A DNA stretch of 64,000 bases from positions 12,790 through 76,789 of the forward strand of contig SFIM01000009.1 of the NCBI GenBank assembly GCA_004556155.1. Reading direction: 5' to 3'. This DNA comes from Clostridiales bacterium. Lineage in GTDB: Bacteria; Bacillota; Clostridia; Christensenellales; Aristaeellaceae. Shown here piece after piece: positions 51,376 to 60,800 of the stretch. The notes under the pieces were generated by a model. That model was not told where the DNA came from. It worked only from the letters and a program-made list of their open reading frames with translations, and ran no database searches. The translations under genes and the position numbers were made by a program. The number at the start of each line of letters is the position of its first letter. Position 1 is the first letter of the stretch.

Positions 51376-52536
51376 ATGAAATGCCCGCTGGCGGAAAAGG
51401 GCTGCGGCGGCTGCCGCGAGCTGACGCGCATGTACGGCGACGTTCTGCATGAAAAGGACGCGCCCTTCCGCGCGCTGTTTCCAGACGCCTTGCCCATCCT
51501 GGGCATGGCCGAGCCCCGCGCCTACCGCAACAAAGTGCTGCGCACCTTTGCCAACGGCAAGTCCGGCCTGTATCACGGCATTTACCGCGCGGGCACGCAT
51601 CAGGTGATCTCGGTTCGCAGGTGCCTGATGGAAAACGAGCGCGCCAACGAAATTGCCAATATCGCCCTGTCTCTGCTGGCTGAGACAGGGCTTTCGGCCT
51701 ATCGGGAGGATTTTCACCGCGGCATTCTGCGGCACATGCAGGTGCGCCGCGCGCACAGCACCGGTCAGGCGCTGGTAACCATCGTGACCGGCACGGCGGA
51801 TTTTCCGGGCGGCGAGGCTTTTGCCCGCCGCCTGATGGCCCGCTGTCCCGATGTGCGCGGCGTTACGCAGTCCATCAATGACCGCGATACCAGCGCGGTG
51901 ATGGGCTTCCGTTCCCGCGTGCTGGCCGGGCGCGATGAAATCTGGGACGAGCTGGGCGGGCTGAAGGTATGCCTGACAGCGCGTTCTTTTTATCAGATCA
52001 ATACCGTACAGGCCGAAAAGCTGTATCAGCGCGCCATCGACCTGGCGCAGCTTACGCCCGGGGATCGCGTGCTGGACGCTTACTGCGGCGTGGGGCTGAT
52101 CGGCATGCTGGCCGCCCGCAGGGCCGGTCAGGTGCGCGGCGTAGAGCTGGTGCGCGACGCCGTGGCCTGCGCCAGAACGGCTGCGCGCGTCAACCGCATT
52201 TCAAACATCGATTTCATCTGCGCGGATGCGGTCAATGCCCTGCGGGACGACGATTTTGTGCCCACGGTGGTCTTTGTCGATCCCCCGCGCGCAGGCTGCG
52301 ACGCGCGCTTCCTGCGCTCCCTCAGCCAGGCCGCGCCCGAGCGTATCGTCTATGTTTCCTGCTGCCCCGAAACGCTGCGCCGCGACGTGGATATCCTGCG
52401 AAAAGCCGGCTATGCCCTGCAATCCGCCCAGCCCGTCGATCTCTTTCCCTATACCGCGCATACCGAGGCGGTGGTACTGCTAAGCAAAGCAAGCGCCGGC
52501 AGGCAGGCCGTGACGCCAGAAGAAAAGCTGCGCTGA
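51376..52536 (+). CDS. rRNA/tRNA uracil-C5-methyltransferase (RlmD/TrmA family)
   Basis: 386 residues. N-terminal Fe-S ligand set (CP...CGGC; Cys3, 10, 13, plus Cys in VRRCLME near 77) as in RlmD; SAM-binding motif LDAYCGVGLIG (about 234); FVDPPRAGCD; and the nucleophile motif reads YVSCCPETLRRD, with Cys in place of the usual Asn after the catalytic Cys. No TRAM domain. It adds a methyl group to C5 of a uridine in RNA. 18 bases after murG. Confidence 0.9.
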   Translation: MKCPLAEKGCGGCRELTRMYGDVLHEKDAPFRALFPDALPILGMAEPRAYRNKVLRTFANGKSGLYHGIYRAGTHQVISVRRCLMENERANEIANIALSLLAETGLSAYREDFHRGILRHMQVRRAHSTGQALVTIVTGTADFPGGEAFARRLMARCPDVRGVTQSINDRDTSAVMGFRSRVLAGRDEIWDELGGLKVCLTARSFYQINTVQAEKLYQRAIDLAQLTPGDRVLDAYCGVGLIGMLAARRAGQVRGVELVRDAVACARTAARVNRISNIDFICADAVNALRDDDFVPTVVFVDPPRAGCDARFLRSLSQAAPERIVYVSCCPETLRRDVDILRKAGYALQSAQPVDLFPYTAHTEAVVLLSKASAGRQAVTPEEKLR

Positions 52537-52539
52537 TCT

Positions 52540-52566
52540 AAAAAACCCGCCTGTTTTTGCACAGGC
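52540..52566 (-). terminator. Terminator after the SDR gene
   Basis: Minus strand: GCCTGT (52561-52566) / ACAGGC (52549-52554), then GGG and TTTTTT (52540-52545). Lies between convergent genes. Confidence 0.7.
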
Positions 52567-52584
52567 AGAATGGGCGCGGCGCGC

Positions 52585-53298
52585 TTAGAGGGTAAAGCCG
52601 CCGTCCACGGCCAGCGTCTGCCCGGTGATAAAGGAGGCCTTGCCGCTGAGCAAAAAGTCCGCCGCGTCGGCAATATCCTGCACCGCGCACAGGCGGCCCA
52701 GCGGCGTTTCATCGGCCAGCGCCTGCTTATCCTGCTGCGAATAGCAGGCCATCATGTCAGTATCCACAGCGCCGGGAGCCACGCAATTGACCCGCACGCC
52801 CGAGGGGCCTACCTCCTTGGCCAGCGAACGCGCCATGCATTGCAGCGCTGCCTTGGTGGCGGAATACACCGTTTCGCACGACGCGCCCACCAGCCCCCAC
52901 ATGGAGGAAATCAGCACGATGGCGCCGCGCGTATCGCGCAGATGCGGCAGCGCCTCGCGTGTACACAGGAAGGCTCCGCGCAGGTTGGTATCGCAGATTC
53001 TTTGATACTCCGCCAGCGGCATTTCCTCCGTCAGGCCCGTCCAGGCCGCGCCGGCATTGCAGATCAGCGCGTCCAGATGGCGCAGGCTCGCCATGGCCTG
53101 CGCAAGCATCGCGCGTACCTGCGCTTCGTCGCGCACATCGCAGCGAACGGCCAGCGCGCCCGTCTCGCGTGCCAGCGTCTCAGCCTTCTCCTGACTGCTT
53201 TGATAGCAGAACATCACCCGCCAGCCCTGCGCGGCAAAATGGCGCACCATCTGCGCCCCAATGCCCCGCGCGCCGCCGGTGATCAACATGGTTTTCAT
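52585..53298 (-). CDS. Short-chain dehydrogenase/reductase (FabG-like)
   Basis: 237 residues. Cofactor motif TGGARGIG (about 7-14), NAG (about 85), catalytic Ser in LISSMWG, YSATKAALQCM (Tyr-x3-Lys, about 150-154), and PGAVDTDMM. Preferring NADP(H) is likely from the ARGIG context. Substrate unknown; FabG-like 3-oxoacyl reductase or sugar reductase are possible. Start at 53298 (MKTMLITGG) after GGGGGG. Confidence 0.88.
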   Translation of the reverse strand: MKTMLITGGARGIGAQMVRHFAAQGWRVMFCYQSSQEKAETLARETGALAVRCDVRDEAQVRAMLAQAMASLRHLDALICNAGAAWTGLTEEMPLAEYQRICDTNLRGAFLCTREALPHLRDTRGAIVLISSMWGLVGASCETVYSATKAALQCMARSLAKEVGPSGVRVNCVAPGAVDTDMMACYSQQDKQALADETPLGRLCAVQDIADAADFLLSGKASFITGQTLAVDGGFTL

Positions 53299-53315
53299 TC
53301 TCATCCCCCCGCCCT

Positions 53316-53345
53316 ATTATACCGCACGCGCCGCGCCGCGGTCAA
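53316..53345 (-). promoter_or_regulatory. Promoter of the SDR gene
   Basis: Minus strand TTGACC (53340-53345), 18 bases, TATAAT (53316-53321). Confidence 0.65.
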
Positions 53346-53364
53346 CGGCGGAAAGGAGGCCGTT

Positions 53365-54111
53365 ATGCCCGATTATTCGCAGCTTTCCGCGCTTTTGCCC
53401 GATGTGCCCGTATGCATCCTGCCCGAAACCGCCTCTACCAACTCCGATGCGCGCGCGCTTTTGCTGCGCGGCGGCGCGCACGGCAGCCTGGTGGTCGCCG
53501 CACGCCAGACAAGCGGACGCGGCCGCATGGGGCGCGCCTTCTGCTCGGAGGAGGGCGGGCTGTATATGAGCCTGCTGCTGCGCGGGGCGTGGCCCGCAGG
53601 ACAGCTGACCACACTGTGCGCGGTGGCTGTCTGCCGCGCGGTGGAACGGCTGACGCAGCTTCATCTGGATATCAAGTGGGTGAACGACGCGCAATTGGAC
53701 GGCAAAAAGGTGTGCGGCATCCTGTGCGAGGGGGCCTGGAGCGGCGCGCATCCGCTGGGCATGGTCGCTGGCATCGGCATCAACCTGAGCCAGCCCAGCT
53801 TTCCACCCGAGCTTGCCTATATCGTGCGCTCGCTGTATCCAAAAGGCGACGCGCCCTGCACGCACGCCCAGCTATGCGCCTCCGTCTATCGTGAAATTAT
53901 AGACAATCTATCCGCCATGCCCGCCCATATGCCGGAATACCGCGCGCGCTGCGTCACGCTGCACCGCCCCATCAAATGGCAGCAGGAGGGCGTATGCCAT
54001 TCGGGCTATGCACTGGATGTGGACGACGACGGCGGGCTGATTGTGGATACGCTGCAGGAACAAATCACCATCAGCGCGGGCGAGGTCAGCGTGCGCCCGG
54101 CGCAGAATTAA
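53365..54111 (+). CDS. birA: Biotin--protein ligase without DNA-binding domain
   Basis: 248 residues. Joins biotin to biotin carboxyl-carrier proteins via biotinyl-AMP. ASTNSDAR (about 27), SGRGRMGR (about 51-58, the GRGRxGR biotin loop), LDIKWVNDAQLDGKKVCGIL (about 105-125), and GIGIN. It lacks the N-terminal HTH of bifunctional BirA, so it is not a repressor. Start at 53365 follows AAAGGAGG. Confidence 0.93.
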   Translation: MPDYSQLSALLPDVPVCILPETASTNSDARALLLRGGAHGSLVVAARQTSGRGRMGRAFCSEEGGLYMSLLLRGAWPAGQLTTLCAVAVCRAVERLTQLHLDIKWVNDAQLDGKKVCGILCEGAWSGAHPLGMVAGIGINLSQPSFPPELAYIVRSLYPKGDAPCTHAQLCASVYREIIDNLSAMPAHMPEYRARCVTLHRPIKWQQEGVCHSGYALDVDDDGGLIVDTLQEQITISAGEVSVRPAQN

Positions 54112-54143
54112 CACAAAATTCATCTGCCGGAAACAGCCGCCGA

Positions 54144-54172
54144 TTGATCACACGCCCAATCGCTGTTATAAT
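54144..54172 (+). promoter_or_regulatory. Promoter of the glycolipid synthase gene
   Basis: TTGATC (54144-54149), 17 bases, TATAAT (54167-54172). Confidence 0.7.
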
Positions 54173-54220
54173 CATATTGCTTCATTCCGCTATCTTGCTT
54201 TTATACGAAAGGAGCTGCGC

Positions 54221-55348
54221 ATGAACAAAAAGGTTTTATTGCTTAGCTGCAACACGGGCGAAGGGCATCACAGCGCGGCCCTGGCTGTGCAGGAAGCATT
54301 GCTTGCACAGGGCGCGCAGGCCGAGCTGGCCGATCCGCTCAGCTTTGCCAGCGAATCCGTGCGCCAAAACGCCACCGAGCTGTATAATTCCATGATTCGC
54401 AACGCCCCCAAGGCCTTCGGCGTGGTGTATCGCCTGGGCGAGGCGGTTTCCTCCATCACGAAGCATTCGCCGATCTACATTGCCAATTCTTTGTATGCCG
54501 AAAACCTGCTGCGCTATATCCTCGAAAATAGCTTTGACGCGGTGGTCAGCACCCATCTGTATGGCATGGAAGCCTGCACCGCCCTGCGCCAGCGGCAGAA
54601 GCTGCCTGTTCCCGCCTACGGCGTGCTGACCGATTATACCGCCATCCCCTTTTTCCATGAAACGCGGCTGAACGGCTATTTTGTGCCGCACAGGGATTTG
54701 ATTGCCGAATTGACGGCCACGGGCATGGACGCATCGCTGCTGCATCCCACGGGCATCCCGGTATCGCCGCGGTTTGCCCAGCATATGCCAAAAGAGCAGG
54801 CGCGGGAGCACCTATCCCTGCCTGCGGGCAAGCGCATCTATCTGGTGATGACCGGCGGCGTGGGCTGCGGCAACATCGCCGCCCTGTGCGACGGGCTGCT
54901 TGCCGACGACAGCTCGGATTTTCTGGCCCTTGTGCTGACGGGCAAAAACGACAAGCTGCGCGAAGAATTGACCGCCCGCTACGCAGGCGACCATCGCGTG
55001 CAGGCCGTGCCCTTTACGCGCGAGGTGAACCTGTACATGAACGCCTCCGACGTGCTGATCACCAAGCCCGGCGGGCTGTCCAGCACCGAGGCCGCCGCAG
55101 CCTGCATTCCCATGATCCACCTGATCACCATTCCCGGCTGCGAGGAAAAGAACGCAGCCTTCTATGAATCGCACGGCATGGCCCGCAAGACGACCTCCCT
55201 GCGCGAGGCCGCCAGCCTGGCCGTGGCGCTGGCGGGCGATCCCGCTGCCTGCGAAGCCATGCGCAAGCAGCAAGCGGAGCAGATCAACGCCAACTCTGCC
55301 CAGGATATCGCCCGCTTTGTGCTATGCGCAAATGCAAACGATGATTAA
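54221..55348 (+). CDS. Diacylglycerol glycosyltransferase (MGDG synthase/UgtP-like)
   Basis: 375 residues, GT28-type. N-terminal SCNTGEGHHSAALAVQEAL (about 9-27), the MGDG-synthase acceptor loop; VLTDYTAIPFFHET (about 130-143); C-terminal MTGGVGCGNIAAL and KPGGLSSTEAAA donor-binding loop. It transfers hexose (UDP-Glc or Gal) to diacylglycerol, giving glycolipids or the LTA anchor. Start at 54221 follows AAAGGAG. Confidence 0.9.
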   Translation: MNKKVLLLSCNTGEGHHSAALAVQEALLAQGAQAELADPLSFASESVRQNATELYNSMIRNAPKAFGVVYRLGEAVSSITKHSPIYIANSLYAENLLRYILENSFDAVVSTHLYGMEACTALRQRQKLPVPAYGVLTDYTAIPFFHETRLNGYFVPHRDLIAELTATGMDASLLHPTGIPVSPRFAQHMPKEQAREHLSLPAGKRIYLVMTGGVGCGNIAALCDGLLADDSSDFLALVLTGKNDKLREELTARYAGDHRVQAVPFTREVNLYMNASDVLITKPGGLSSTEAAAACIPMIHLITIPGCEEKNAAFYESHGMARKTTSLREAASLAVALAGDPAACEAMRKQQAEQINANSAQDIARFVLCANANDD

Positions 55349-55386
55349 AGCTAATTCGTTTCAAGCAAGGAACGGGAGAAATCGCC

Positions 55387-56523
55387 ATGATTTACAATGA
55401 TTTCAAGGGTCTCAAGCTCTCCGCGCTGGGCATGGGCAACATGCGCCTGCCCACGCTGGACGGCGACGACAGCCGCATCGACGAAGCCGCGACCGAGCAG
55501 ATTCTGGATTACTGCATGACCCACGGCGTTAATTATTACGATACCGCCTGGGGCTACCACAGCGGCAATTCCGAGCTGGTGGTGGGCAAGCTGCTGGCCA
55601 AGTATCCGCGCGACAGCTTCTACCTGGCCTCCAAGTTTCCTGGCTACAACCTGAGCAACATGGGCAAGACGGAAGAAATCTTTGAAAAACAGCTGCAAAA
55701 ATGCCGTGTGGATTACTTTGATTTCTATCTGTTCCACAATGTGTGCGAGATGAATATCGACGCCTACCTGGATTCCAAGTACGGCACCTATGATTATCTG
55801 ATGGCGCAAAAGCGCAATGGCCGCATCCGCCATCTGGGCTTCTCCGCCCACGGCGATATTCCCACCATCCGCCGCTTTCTGGAAGCCTATGGCAAGGATA
55901 TGGAGTTTGCGCAGATCGAGCTGAACTACTTTGATTGGAATTTCCAGAACGCCAAGGGCAAGCTGGAGCTGCTGCGGCAGTGGAACATCCCCGTATGGGT
56001 GATGGAGCCGGTGCGCGGCGGTCAGCTGGCTTCCCTGGCTCCCGAGGATGAAGCGCGGCTCAAGGCCGCCCGCCCTGACGAGGGCGTGCCTGCCTGGGCA
56101 TTCCGCTTTCTGCAAAGCCTGCCTGATGTCACCGTTACGCTGTCGGGCATGAGCAATCTGCAGCAGGTAAAGGAAAACATCGCCACCTACGAACAGGCAA
56201 AGCCCCTGAATGAGCAGGAAATGGCGCTGGTGCTGTCCATTGCCGACGACATGATTCACCGCACCACGGTGCCCTGCACGGCCTGCCACTACTGCGTAAG
56301 CCATTGCCCCAAGCACCTGCCTATTCCCGATCTGCTCAAATTGTACAACGAGGCCATGGTGGCGGGCTCGGGCATGTTTATCGCGCCCATGGCGCTGTCG
56401 GCCATTCCCGCCGAGCATCAGCCCTCCGCCTGTATTGCCTGCCATAGCTGCGAGAAGGTGTGTCCCCAGCAGATTCATATTCCCGACGCGCTGGCGGATT
56501 TTGCCCGCCGTATGGGAAAATAA
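55387..56523 (+). CDS. Aldo/keto reductase with C-terminal ferredoxin domain
   Basis: 378 residues. AKR barrel (about 1-270) with GMGNMRLP, YYDTAWGYHSGNSE (Asp/Tyr), LASKFPG (Lys), and FSAHG; then a C-terminal 2[4Fe-4S] domain (about 290-375) with CTACHYCVSHCP and CIACHSCEKVCP. This is the clostridial Fe-S AKR type; reductant may be ferredoxin or NAD(P)H, substrate unknown. GGGAGAA RBS; terminator at 56539. Confidence 0.9.
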   Translation: MIYNDFKGLKLSALGMGNMRLPTLDGDDSRIDEAATEQILDYCMTHGVNYYDTAWGYHSGNSELVVGKLLAKYPRDSFYLASKFPGYNLSNMGKTEEIFEKQLQKCRVDYFDFYLFHNVCEMNIDAYLDSKYGTYDYLMAQKRNGRIRHLGFSAHGDIPTIRRFLEAYGKDMEFAQIELNYFDWNFQNAKGKLELLRQWNIPVWVMEPVRGGQLASLAPEDEARLKAARPDEGVPAWAFRFLQSLPDVTVTLSGMSNLQQVKENIATYEQAKPLNEQEMALVLSIADDMIHRTTVPCTACHYCVSHCPKHLPIPDLLKLYNEAMVAGSGMFIAPMALSAIPAEHQPSACIACHSCEKVCPQQIHIPDALADFARRMGK

Positions 56524-56538
56524 AACCGTTTTTCTTCC

Positions 56539-56570
56539 ACAAGCCGGTGCGCTGCTGTGCGCCGGTTTTT
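56539..56570 (+). terminator. Terminator after the aldo/keto reductase gene
   Basis: AAGCCGG-TGCGC stem with GTGCG-CCGGTT partner arm, then TTTTTTC. Confidence 0.7.
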
Positions 56571-56617
56571 TCGTGGGCGCAAATAATAACAATATGATTA
56601 AATCTTTTTCGAATGGC

Positions 56618-56646
56618 TTGTGTGCCAATTAAATGTGCGTTATAAT
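56618..56646 (+). promoter_or_regulatory. Promoter of the Ntn hydrolase gene
   Basis: TTGTGT (56618-56623), 17 bases, TATAAT (56641-56646), in an AT-rich intergenic stretch. Confidence 0.7.
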
Positions 56647-56722
56647 GAAACTGGATGATTAAATTGTCGCATTGCCCTTCGATTATCCTATTAAAAGCAA
56701 ACAAGCAAAGGAGCCGCAACGT

Positions 56723-57826
56723 ATGAAAAAATGGATCAAGCGCATCCTGGCCGCCCTGTTGATTTTGGTTCTTGTGTGCGTTCTCGCCTTCTGCGGGCTG
56801 TACCTGGGCCGTTTCAAAACCCTGGCTTCCATCCGCAAGGTAAGCGCCTATGAGGACGGCTACAACCTGTACCGCATGGATATCAAATATGATTACAGCC
56901 TGGACGATATCATCGCCAGCGGCATCACCAACGATCAGAGCATGGTCGACGCCATCGTGAAGGAAGCGCTGCCGCTGCTGCCCGTCAGCATCAAGGCGCC
57001 CTCCTTTGGCTGCACAGCCTTTACCATGCAGGATACCGACGGCGATATCCACATGGGCCGCAACTATGACTTTAAGGACGACACCTCGGCCATGCTGGTG
57101 TATTGCACGCCCAAGGGCGGCTATAAATCGGTGGCTCTGGCGGCGCTGAACAACATCTCCGCCAACACCCCCGACGCCAGCACAAAGCAGAAGCTCTCCG
57201 CGCTGACCGCGCCCTTCGTCTGCCTGGACGGCATGAACGAAAAGGGCGTGTCCATCGCCGTGCTCACGCTGGATAGCGCGCCCACCCGGCAGTCCACCGG
57301 CAAGCCGGTCATCTCCACCACGCTGGCCATCCGCCTGGTGCTGGATCGCGCAGCCACCACGCAGGAAGCCGTGGATCTGCTCAAGGGCTACGACATGTTT
57401 GCCTCCTCGGGTCGCGACTATCACTTCTATATCACCGACGCTTCGGGCGACGGCCGCGTAATCGAATATGACTGCGACGATCCCGCCCGCGGCCTGGTAG
57501 AGACCAAAACCGAGGCTGTGACCAATTTCTTTGTGATGTACAAGGACAAGGTGCTGCCCAACCAGAAAAACGGCATCTACGGCCATGGCCGTGAGCGTTA
57601 CGATGCGGTGCTGAACGTGTTCCAAGCCAGCGCCGTCCACACCAATGATACCGCCTGGCAGGCTCTGCAGGCCGCCGCGCAGGATCCCAACCCGCAGGAT
57701 ATCACCAGCAACACCCAGTGGTCGCTTAATTATAACGATACCGATCTGACGGTGGAAATCGTGCTGCGCCGCCATTGGCAGGATATCTTCCGCTACGAGT
57801 TAAACGGCAATCAGATTCAGCAATAA
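56723..57826 (+). CDS. Membrane-anchored Ntn hydrolase, choloylglycine hydrolase-like
   Basis: 367 residues. N-terminal membrane helix (about 8-28), a pro-region, then the linear amide C-N hydrolase core starting at Cys97 in FGCTAFTM, followed by GRNYDFKDD, the bile-salt hydrolase/penicillin-V-acylase pattern (nucleophile Cys, then R and D). If activated by cleavage before Cys97 it would be an exported N-terminal-nucleophile amidase. Bile-salt hydrolases usually start with the Cys after the initiator Met; here a 96-residue anchor and pro-region precede it, so substrate may be another N-acyl amide. Start at 56723 after AAAGGAG. Confidence 0.8.
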   Translation: MKKWIKRILAALLILVLVCVLAFCGLYLGRFKTLASIRKVSAYEDGYNLYRMDIKYDYSLDDIIASGITNDQSMVDAIVKEALPLLPVSIKAPSFGCTAFTMQDTDGDIHMGRNYDFKDDTSAMLVYCTPKGGYKSVALAALNNISANTPDASTKQKLSALTAPFVCLDGMNEKGVSIAVLTLDSAPTRQSTGKPVISTTLAIRLVLDRAATTQEAVDLLKGYDMFASSGRDYHFYITDASGDGRVIEYDCDDPARGLVETKTEAVTNFFVMYKDKVLPNQKNGIYGHGRERYDAVLNVFQASAVHTNDTAWQALQAAAQDPNPQDITSNTQWSLNYNDTDLTVEIVLRRHWQDIFRYELNGNQIQQ

Positions 57827-57865
57827 CCCATCCCCCGCACAATCAGAATTGTGGAGGTACGCCCC

Positions 57866-60800
57866 ATGCTAAAGCGTCTGTGCAGCCTTTTTCTAATCCT
57901 TGCACTGCTTTTCACCCTGCTGCCCGCGCAGGCCGATATCGCCCCGCTGACGGCGCAGGAGATCGCCACAGTCCGCGCCTTCATCGCCATGGAGGGCGAG
58001 GGCAGCAGCTGGCAGCGCGGCATGGCGGTAACGCCGCAGATGAACGCCCTGCAGGTGCAGCAGTATCTGGAATGGCTTTTGTCCGATGAAATCGGCGGGC
58101 TGATGAACCAGGTGCTCGACAGCGCCGAGCTGCTGAACCTGGGCCAGGCCGGCAAAGGCGCCTCTCTTGAGGGCATGGGGCTTACGCTGCAGCAGCTGCG
58201 CAACCGTATTGCCAGCTATCATGATACGCTGGAGCAGGGGCGCCGCTCGGTGTACAACAATCTGCTTCAGCTCAACAGCAATGCCAATATGTCCGCACAG
58301 GGCAAATTGCGCATCGCTATCCGTGTGCGCGACGATATGGCTGAAATGCAGCGCGTGATCGACGTTGTAGCGAAATACTACGAGCAATACCATCAGCTTT
58401 TGGAGCAAAGCACCATCAGCTTCTCCAACCTTTTGCAGGCCGCCGATTCGCCCGACAACGGAATCACCGGCGCAGCATTGGGCAAGCTGACCAGCGAAGC
58501 CAAGGCTCGCCTGAACGCGGAATTAAAGCAGCTCAGCGCGCAAAATGACGTAAGCTTCGACGTTGTAGTGCTTTCTTCCAAACAGTTTGGCTTCATCGTG
58601 CGCGATGGAAAGGGCAACCCGCTCAAAAACGTCAAGGTTCATGCCGCCTGCAGCGGTACGCCTACCCTGAATCGGGACGCCTGGACCAGCGAAGACGGCC
58701 TGGTCACCTTCCTGACCAAGGATTTTGATCCGGACGAGGATAACAGGGTTGTCATCAACGTTGTGCTGACCAAGGATTATTACTGCACGCGCGAAATGCG
58801 TAACCTGACCATCCGCGGCGGCTCGGCCGAGCCGGTGGCGCTGGAGCTCTATACCGGCCAGCCCTTCCTGCGCATGGCTGGCTTTAACGGCAGGGATATC
58901 CTCAGCCAAAAGAGCACCATCTTCTACAGCCCCAAAAACGATTCACCGCACTACTTTGATATCCTGCTCGATAACCTGAGCAAAACCAAGGTCTCCGGCT
59001 GGATGTATCTGTGCTATAAGGTTTATGACGATAACGGCGAGCTGGTGGAAAAGGAAGAAAAACGCAGCTTCACTTCGGGCACGGCGGTCTCCTTCCTCGG
59101 CCGGTATTGCCAGCAAATCGCCCCCGGTTCCACCGTATCCGTCCGCGTGGAAACGCCCAGCTTTACCCGTACCTATCAAACCCAGCTGCAAATTGAAAAG
59201 GCTGTGGTGGATGAGCCCCAGTTCATCAACACCAAGGCGCTGTCTTTCACCGGCCCTACGCTTGGCCTGACCTTCCCGGAGGAGATTCCCTTCTTCGGCG
59301 GCAGCAACCTGTCCCTCGGCGTGCCGCAGGTGCCCGCTCAGCTGGCCATTGATCCCAGCGGCTATATCCAGTTCGCCTATGGGCATGATTTCCGCAGCGA
59401 ACTGCTGAACTGGAAAAGCGAAGGGCAAAAGCAGGTTGAAGAACGAATGGATCGCGCGGCCAGGCGGACGCAGCGCGATGTAAACGCCGTAGATAACCAG
59501 GTATATCAAAACGCGGGCGCCAAGGATAACATCAAATTCATCGGCAATACCAGCGCCGCCATCACCGTGTTTGCGGGCATGCAGGGGCGCGTCAAATCCG
59601 ATGCTTCCCGCATCAGCCTCAGCGGCAGCGGCGGCATACAGGCCGCTTTCAAGGGCGGATTTGGCTGGCAGGCGTTTATCGCAGGCTTCATTCCCGCCTT
59701 CTTGGCGATGGATATGACCTTTGCCATAGGCGCCACCTTTGGCCTTGGCCTGGAAGCCGACCTGCCCGATCTGAGCAACCCCAAGTTCCAGTTTAATAAC
59801 GGCCTGGGGCTGACCATTGAAATGCTGGCCGAGCTGGGCGTAAGCCTGGGGCTTGGCGTGCGCGGCATGGCCAGCATTGCCATGCGCTTCTTCGGCAAGG
59901 TCGTTCCCAGGTTCACGCTGGGCACGCCGGTCAGCGCTTCGGTCGCGCTGGGCTTTGGTCTTGAGGTCGTAGCGCAGCTTTTCATCCTCAAATGGAAGCA
60001 AACACTTTGGAAGGGCAGCTATGTGCTGGATACCAACGCCAACGGCGCTTCTCTACAGGGGACGATGCCCACCATGGCCCAGTCCGCCACGGTCTACGCG
60101 GCCGTCAATACCCCCGCCAGCGCCAATAGCGTACTATCCGCGAAGAACGGCGGCGGCCTGCTGACCGATAAGGAAGAGGTGGTCTTCTCCCGGGTGGATA
60201 GCATGTCGCAGGAAATCCAGTACGTCACGCTTACCTCTTCCGGCGGAGACCGCTCCGCCACCTTTGGCTTCTGGATCACCCCCTCCACCGTCAGCGCCAG
60301 CCGCCAGGCCGAGCTGGTGTGGTACAATCTGGATCACCCGGCCAATCATGGCGTTGTCTATGCCAATGGCAGCGGCGATACCTATCGCCAGTCGCAAAGC
60401 ACCGACTATGCCTTCGCGATCATGGGACACAAGAACGTCGTTGCCGTCAATGTGCTCAGCGGTAAATTCGCCAATAGCACCAGCCTTACGCCCGACACCA
60501 GCCGTTCCACCCTGGCTGTGCTGGAAACCATCGTGCTGGCGGACGGCACGCTGTCGCTGGCACTCTTCCGCAACGTCGTATCGCTTACGCAGACGGACGT
60601 GGCCTATTATTATCCCCAGGATCTCGTTACCGGCGGCCCGCAGGGCTTTACCCTTTCCATGCCGCTGATCCACCTGACCCATTACAATGACGGCGGCTGG
60701 TTTGCCAACGCCGCCTATAACCTCGAATTTGTTTCCAACGGCCACACCTCTCATGTGGTTTCTACCGATGTGCAGTTTCTGAATGGTCAACTGTCCAAGT

